A DNA stretch of 33,965 nt from Chloroflexota bacterium. Lineage in GTDB: Bacteria; Chloroflexota; Dehalococcoidia; Lucifugimonadales; JACQTT01. The notes beneath the pieces were generated by a model, which was given only the letters and a program-made list of their open reading frames with translations, did no database searches and was not told the origin of the DNA. Below are positions 32,882-33,965 of this stretch, piece after piece (the first letter of the stretch is position 1; the number at the start of each line of letters is the position of its first letter). The DNA lies in the NCBI GenBank assembly GCA_016210665.1, contig JACQTT010000002.1, positions 1 through 33,965 of the forward strand. Reading direction: 5' to 3'. The translations under genes were made by a program, and so were the position numbers.

Positions 32882-33661
32882 ATGGCTTATCAGTACATTC
32901 TCTACGAAAAAAGGGAACGGATCGCCCACGTAACAATTAACCGCCCGGAGGTGCGTAATGCCATGCACCCACCGGCCAACCAGGAGCTAGCCGAAATCTT
33001 GCACGACTTCCGAGACGATCCAGAGGTGTGGGTTGCCATACTGACGGGTGCTGGCGACAAAGCATTTAGCGCAGGCATGGACCTGAAATACTCCGCCGAG
33101 CAGCAGGGTCGCCCCCGCTCCTCACAGTCGGCCCCTCTTCCTGGCCTCACCTCCGGTTTTGTGTGCTGGAAGCCTATCATAGCTGCCGTCAACGGTTTCG
33201 CTATGGGAGGTGGGTTGGAAACCGCCCTGGCCTGTGACATCATCATAGCTGCTGACCATGCTCAGTTTGCCCTGCCCGAGCCGCGGGTGGGTCTTACGGC
33301 CGGAGCCGGAGGGATGCACCGCCTTCCCAGGCAGGTACCGTTGAAACAGGCTATGGGTATGCTTCTCACAGGCAGACGCATCAACGCTCAGGAGGCATTC
33401 CGTATTGGTCTGGTCAACGAAGTAGTACCCTTTCCTGAGCTAATGCCCGCCGCCGAGCGATGGGCCAAGGAGATACTAGAGTGCGCTCCCCTATCAGTGA
33501 GGGCTTCTAAGCAAGTGGCAATGAGCTCCCTGGGCTGGCCCCTCGAGGTGTCCATGAGCCGTACCTTCGATGGGCAGCGAGCAGCTAGCGAGTCAGAGGA
33601 TTCTAAAGAGGGCCCCCGAGCCTTTGCAGAGAAAAGGTCGCCTCAGTGGAAGGGACGGTGA
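32882..33661 (+). CDS. Enoyl-CoA hydratase/isomerase (crotonase) family
   Basis: The 259-residue protein has the oxyanion-hole motif AFSAGMDLKYS, a second in AVNGFAMGGGLETALACD with the first catalytic Glu, and ALPEPRVGLTAGAGG with the second Glu. Both catalytic acids of hydratases are kept. The start has a strong AAAGGAGG. It stands alone, with no other fatty-acid genes next to it. Confidence 0.92.
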   Translation: MAYQYILYEKRERIAHVTINRPEVRNAMHPPANQELAEILHDFRDDPEVWVAILTGAGDKAFSAGMDLKYSAEQQGRPRSSQSAPLPGLTSGFVCWKPIIAAVNGFAMGGGLETALACDIIIAADHAQFALPEPRVGLTAGAGGMHRLPRQVPLKQAMGMLLTGRRINAQEAFRIGLVNEVVPFPELMPAAERWAKEILECAPLSVRASKQVAMSSLGWPLEVSMSRTFDGQRAASESEDSKEGPRAFAEKRSPQWKGR

Positions 33662-33965
33662 ACATATCTGGGTAGCCTGATTGCCGAAGCGTGGGATTCA
33701 GGTAGATATTTTCAGCGCCCCTCCTCAAAGGTGCGGGCTTCCTTAGCATCGTTAAATAGTTATGCCTACGGAAGCCTTACCCATGAAGTTGGCTAGACAA
33801 CCACGATGGTTCGACAACCACATCGTGAGGGGAAGACTATCACAACCGTTCGCCCTTGTATCTTGTATCATTGGTATAGAGGTGTGACAGACCGGTTCGC
33901 CCTGGGTTGTAAGAGGCCGTGGCTCAGCAGGGTCGTCACACCCCATATCTTAAGAGCCCGAACAG
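33662..33965. other. 3' noncoding end of the window
   Basis: No gene is supported in this 304-base stretch. It holds an inverted repeat CACGATG (33802-33808) with CATCGTG (33821-33827), partly similar to the dispersed palindrome at 2701. I see no terminator, tRNA or riboswitch I can support. Confidence 0.4.

Noticed and set aside
33662-33965. A possible riboswitch or small RNA at the right end
   Set aside because: Only one 7-bp inverted repeat is clear and there is no terminator; the evidence is insufficient.
1-33965. CRISPR arrays, rRNA or tRNA genes
   Set aside because: I saw no regular direct repeats with spacers and no tRNA-like T-arm with a matching acceptor stem. A tRNAscan and Infernal run would be decisive, in particular for tRNA-Sec.

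Overview
The window looks like a chromosomal segment of a free-living bacterium, most plausibly Chloroflexota (Dehalococcoidia-like). The basis is a mixed one: a short-M-domain Clp ATPase with a DnaJ/HspR set, an F420-type luciferase-like oxidoreductase, a DUF1385 gene after rpmE, and frequent GTG/TTG starts. No rRNA or tRNA is visible, so the taxonomic call is an inference.

Layout. 1-1118: a decayed mobile patch with an IS200-like/RAYT tyrosine transposase interrupted by an amber codon, at least seven short tetraloop palindromes, and the tail of an Mrr-like restriction gene. 1119-4333: leuA and leuC, without leuD or leuB. 4475-6594: accessory genes, namely a wHTH-like protein, a TIGR02391 (Ymh) protein and a MazEF-type toxin-antitoxin pair. 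6943-9549: a membrane GAF protein, a DUF1232 protein and a TSUP permease. 9388-12501: a 290 bp direct duplication of the TSUP 3' end encloses a minus-strand module made of a HATPase, a STAS-like protein and two tandem 102-residue paralogues with invariant cysteines. 12653-14248: an OLD-like ATPase with a TOPRIM/DUF4435-like tail. 14461-20090: a long minus-strand run, tlpA-like, DUF3179, aquaporin, arsC, sucC, sucD. 20308-26675: a PHP protein, then dnaJ/cbpA, hspR, clpC, an alpha/beta hydrolase and a VTT membrane protein. 26788-30574: a redox and sulfur cluster. 30741-33661: rplU-rpmA-rpmE, DUF1385 and an enoyl-CoA hydratase.

The main discovery is that three genes which conventional calling splits at a stop are best read as selenoproteins. 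In each, an in-frame TGA sits exactly where the family has its redox cysteine: a PrxQ/BCP peroxiredoxin (TPG-U), an AhpD/carboxymuconolactone decarboxylase-like protein (CPF-U) and a DUF3179 lipoprotein (U-PLC). Each TGA is followed after 12-13 nt by a 6-bp hairpin compatible with a bacterial SECIS. The DUF3179 gene is cotranscribed with a TlpA-like CPPC thioredoxin lipoprotein.

A second discovery lies between the selenoperoxiredoxin and the tusA-dsrE genes. It is a textbook sigma70 promoter followed almost at once by a 19-codon leader peptide with three Cys codons in a row of five, then mutually exclusive hairpins ending in a strong intrinsic terminator. This looks like a cysteine-responsive transcription attenuator. 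No selA/B/C/D genes are in this window, so selenocysteine decoding must be verified elsewhere in the genome.
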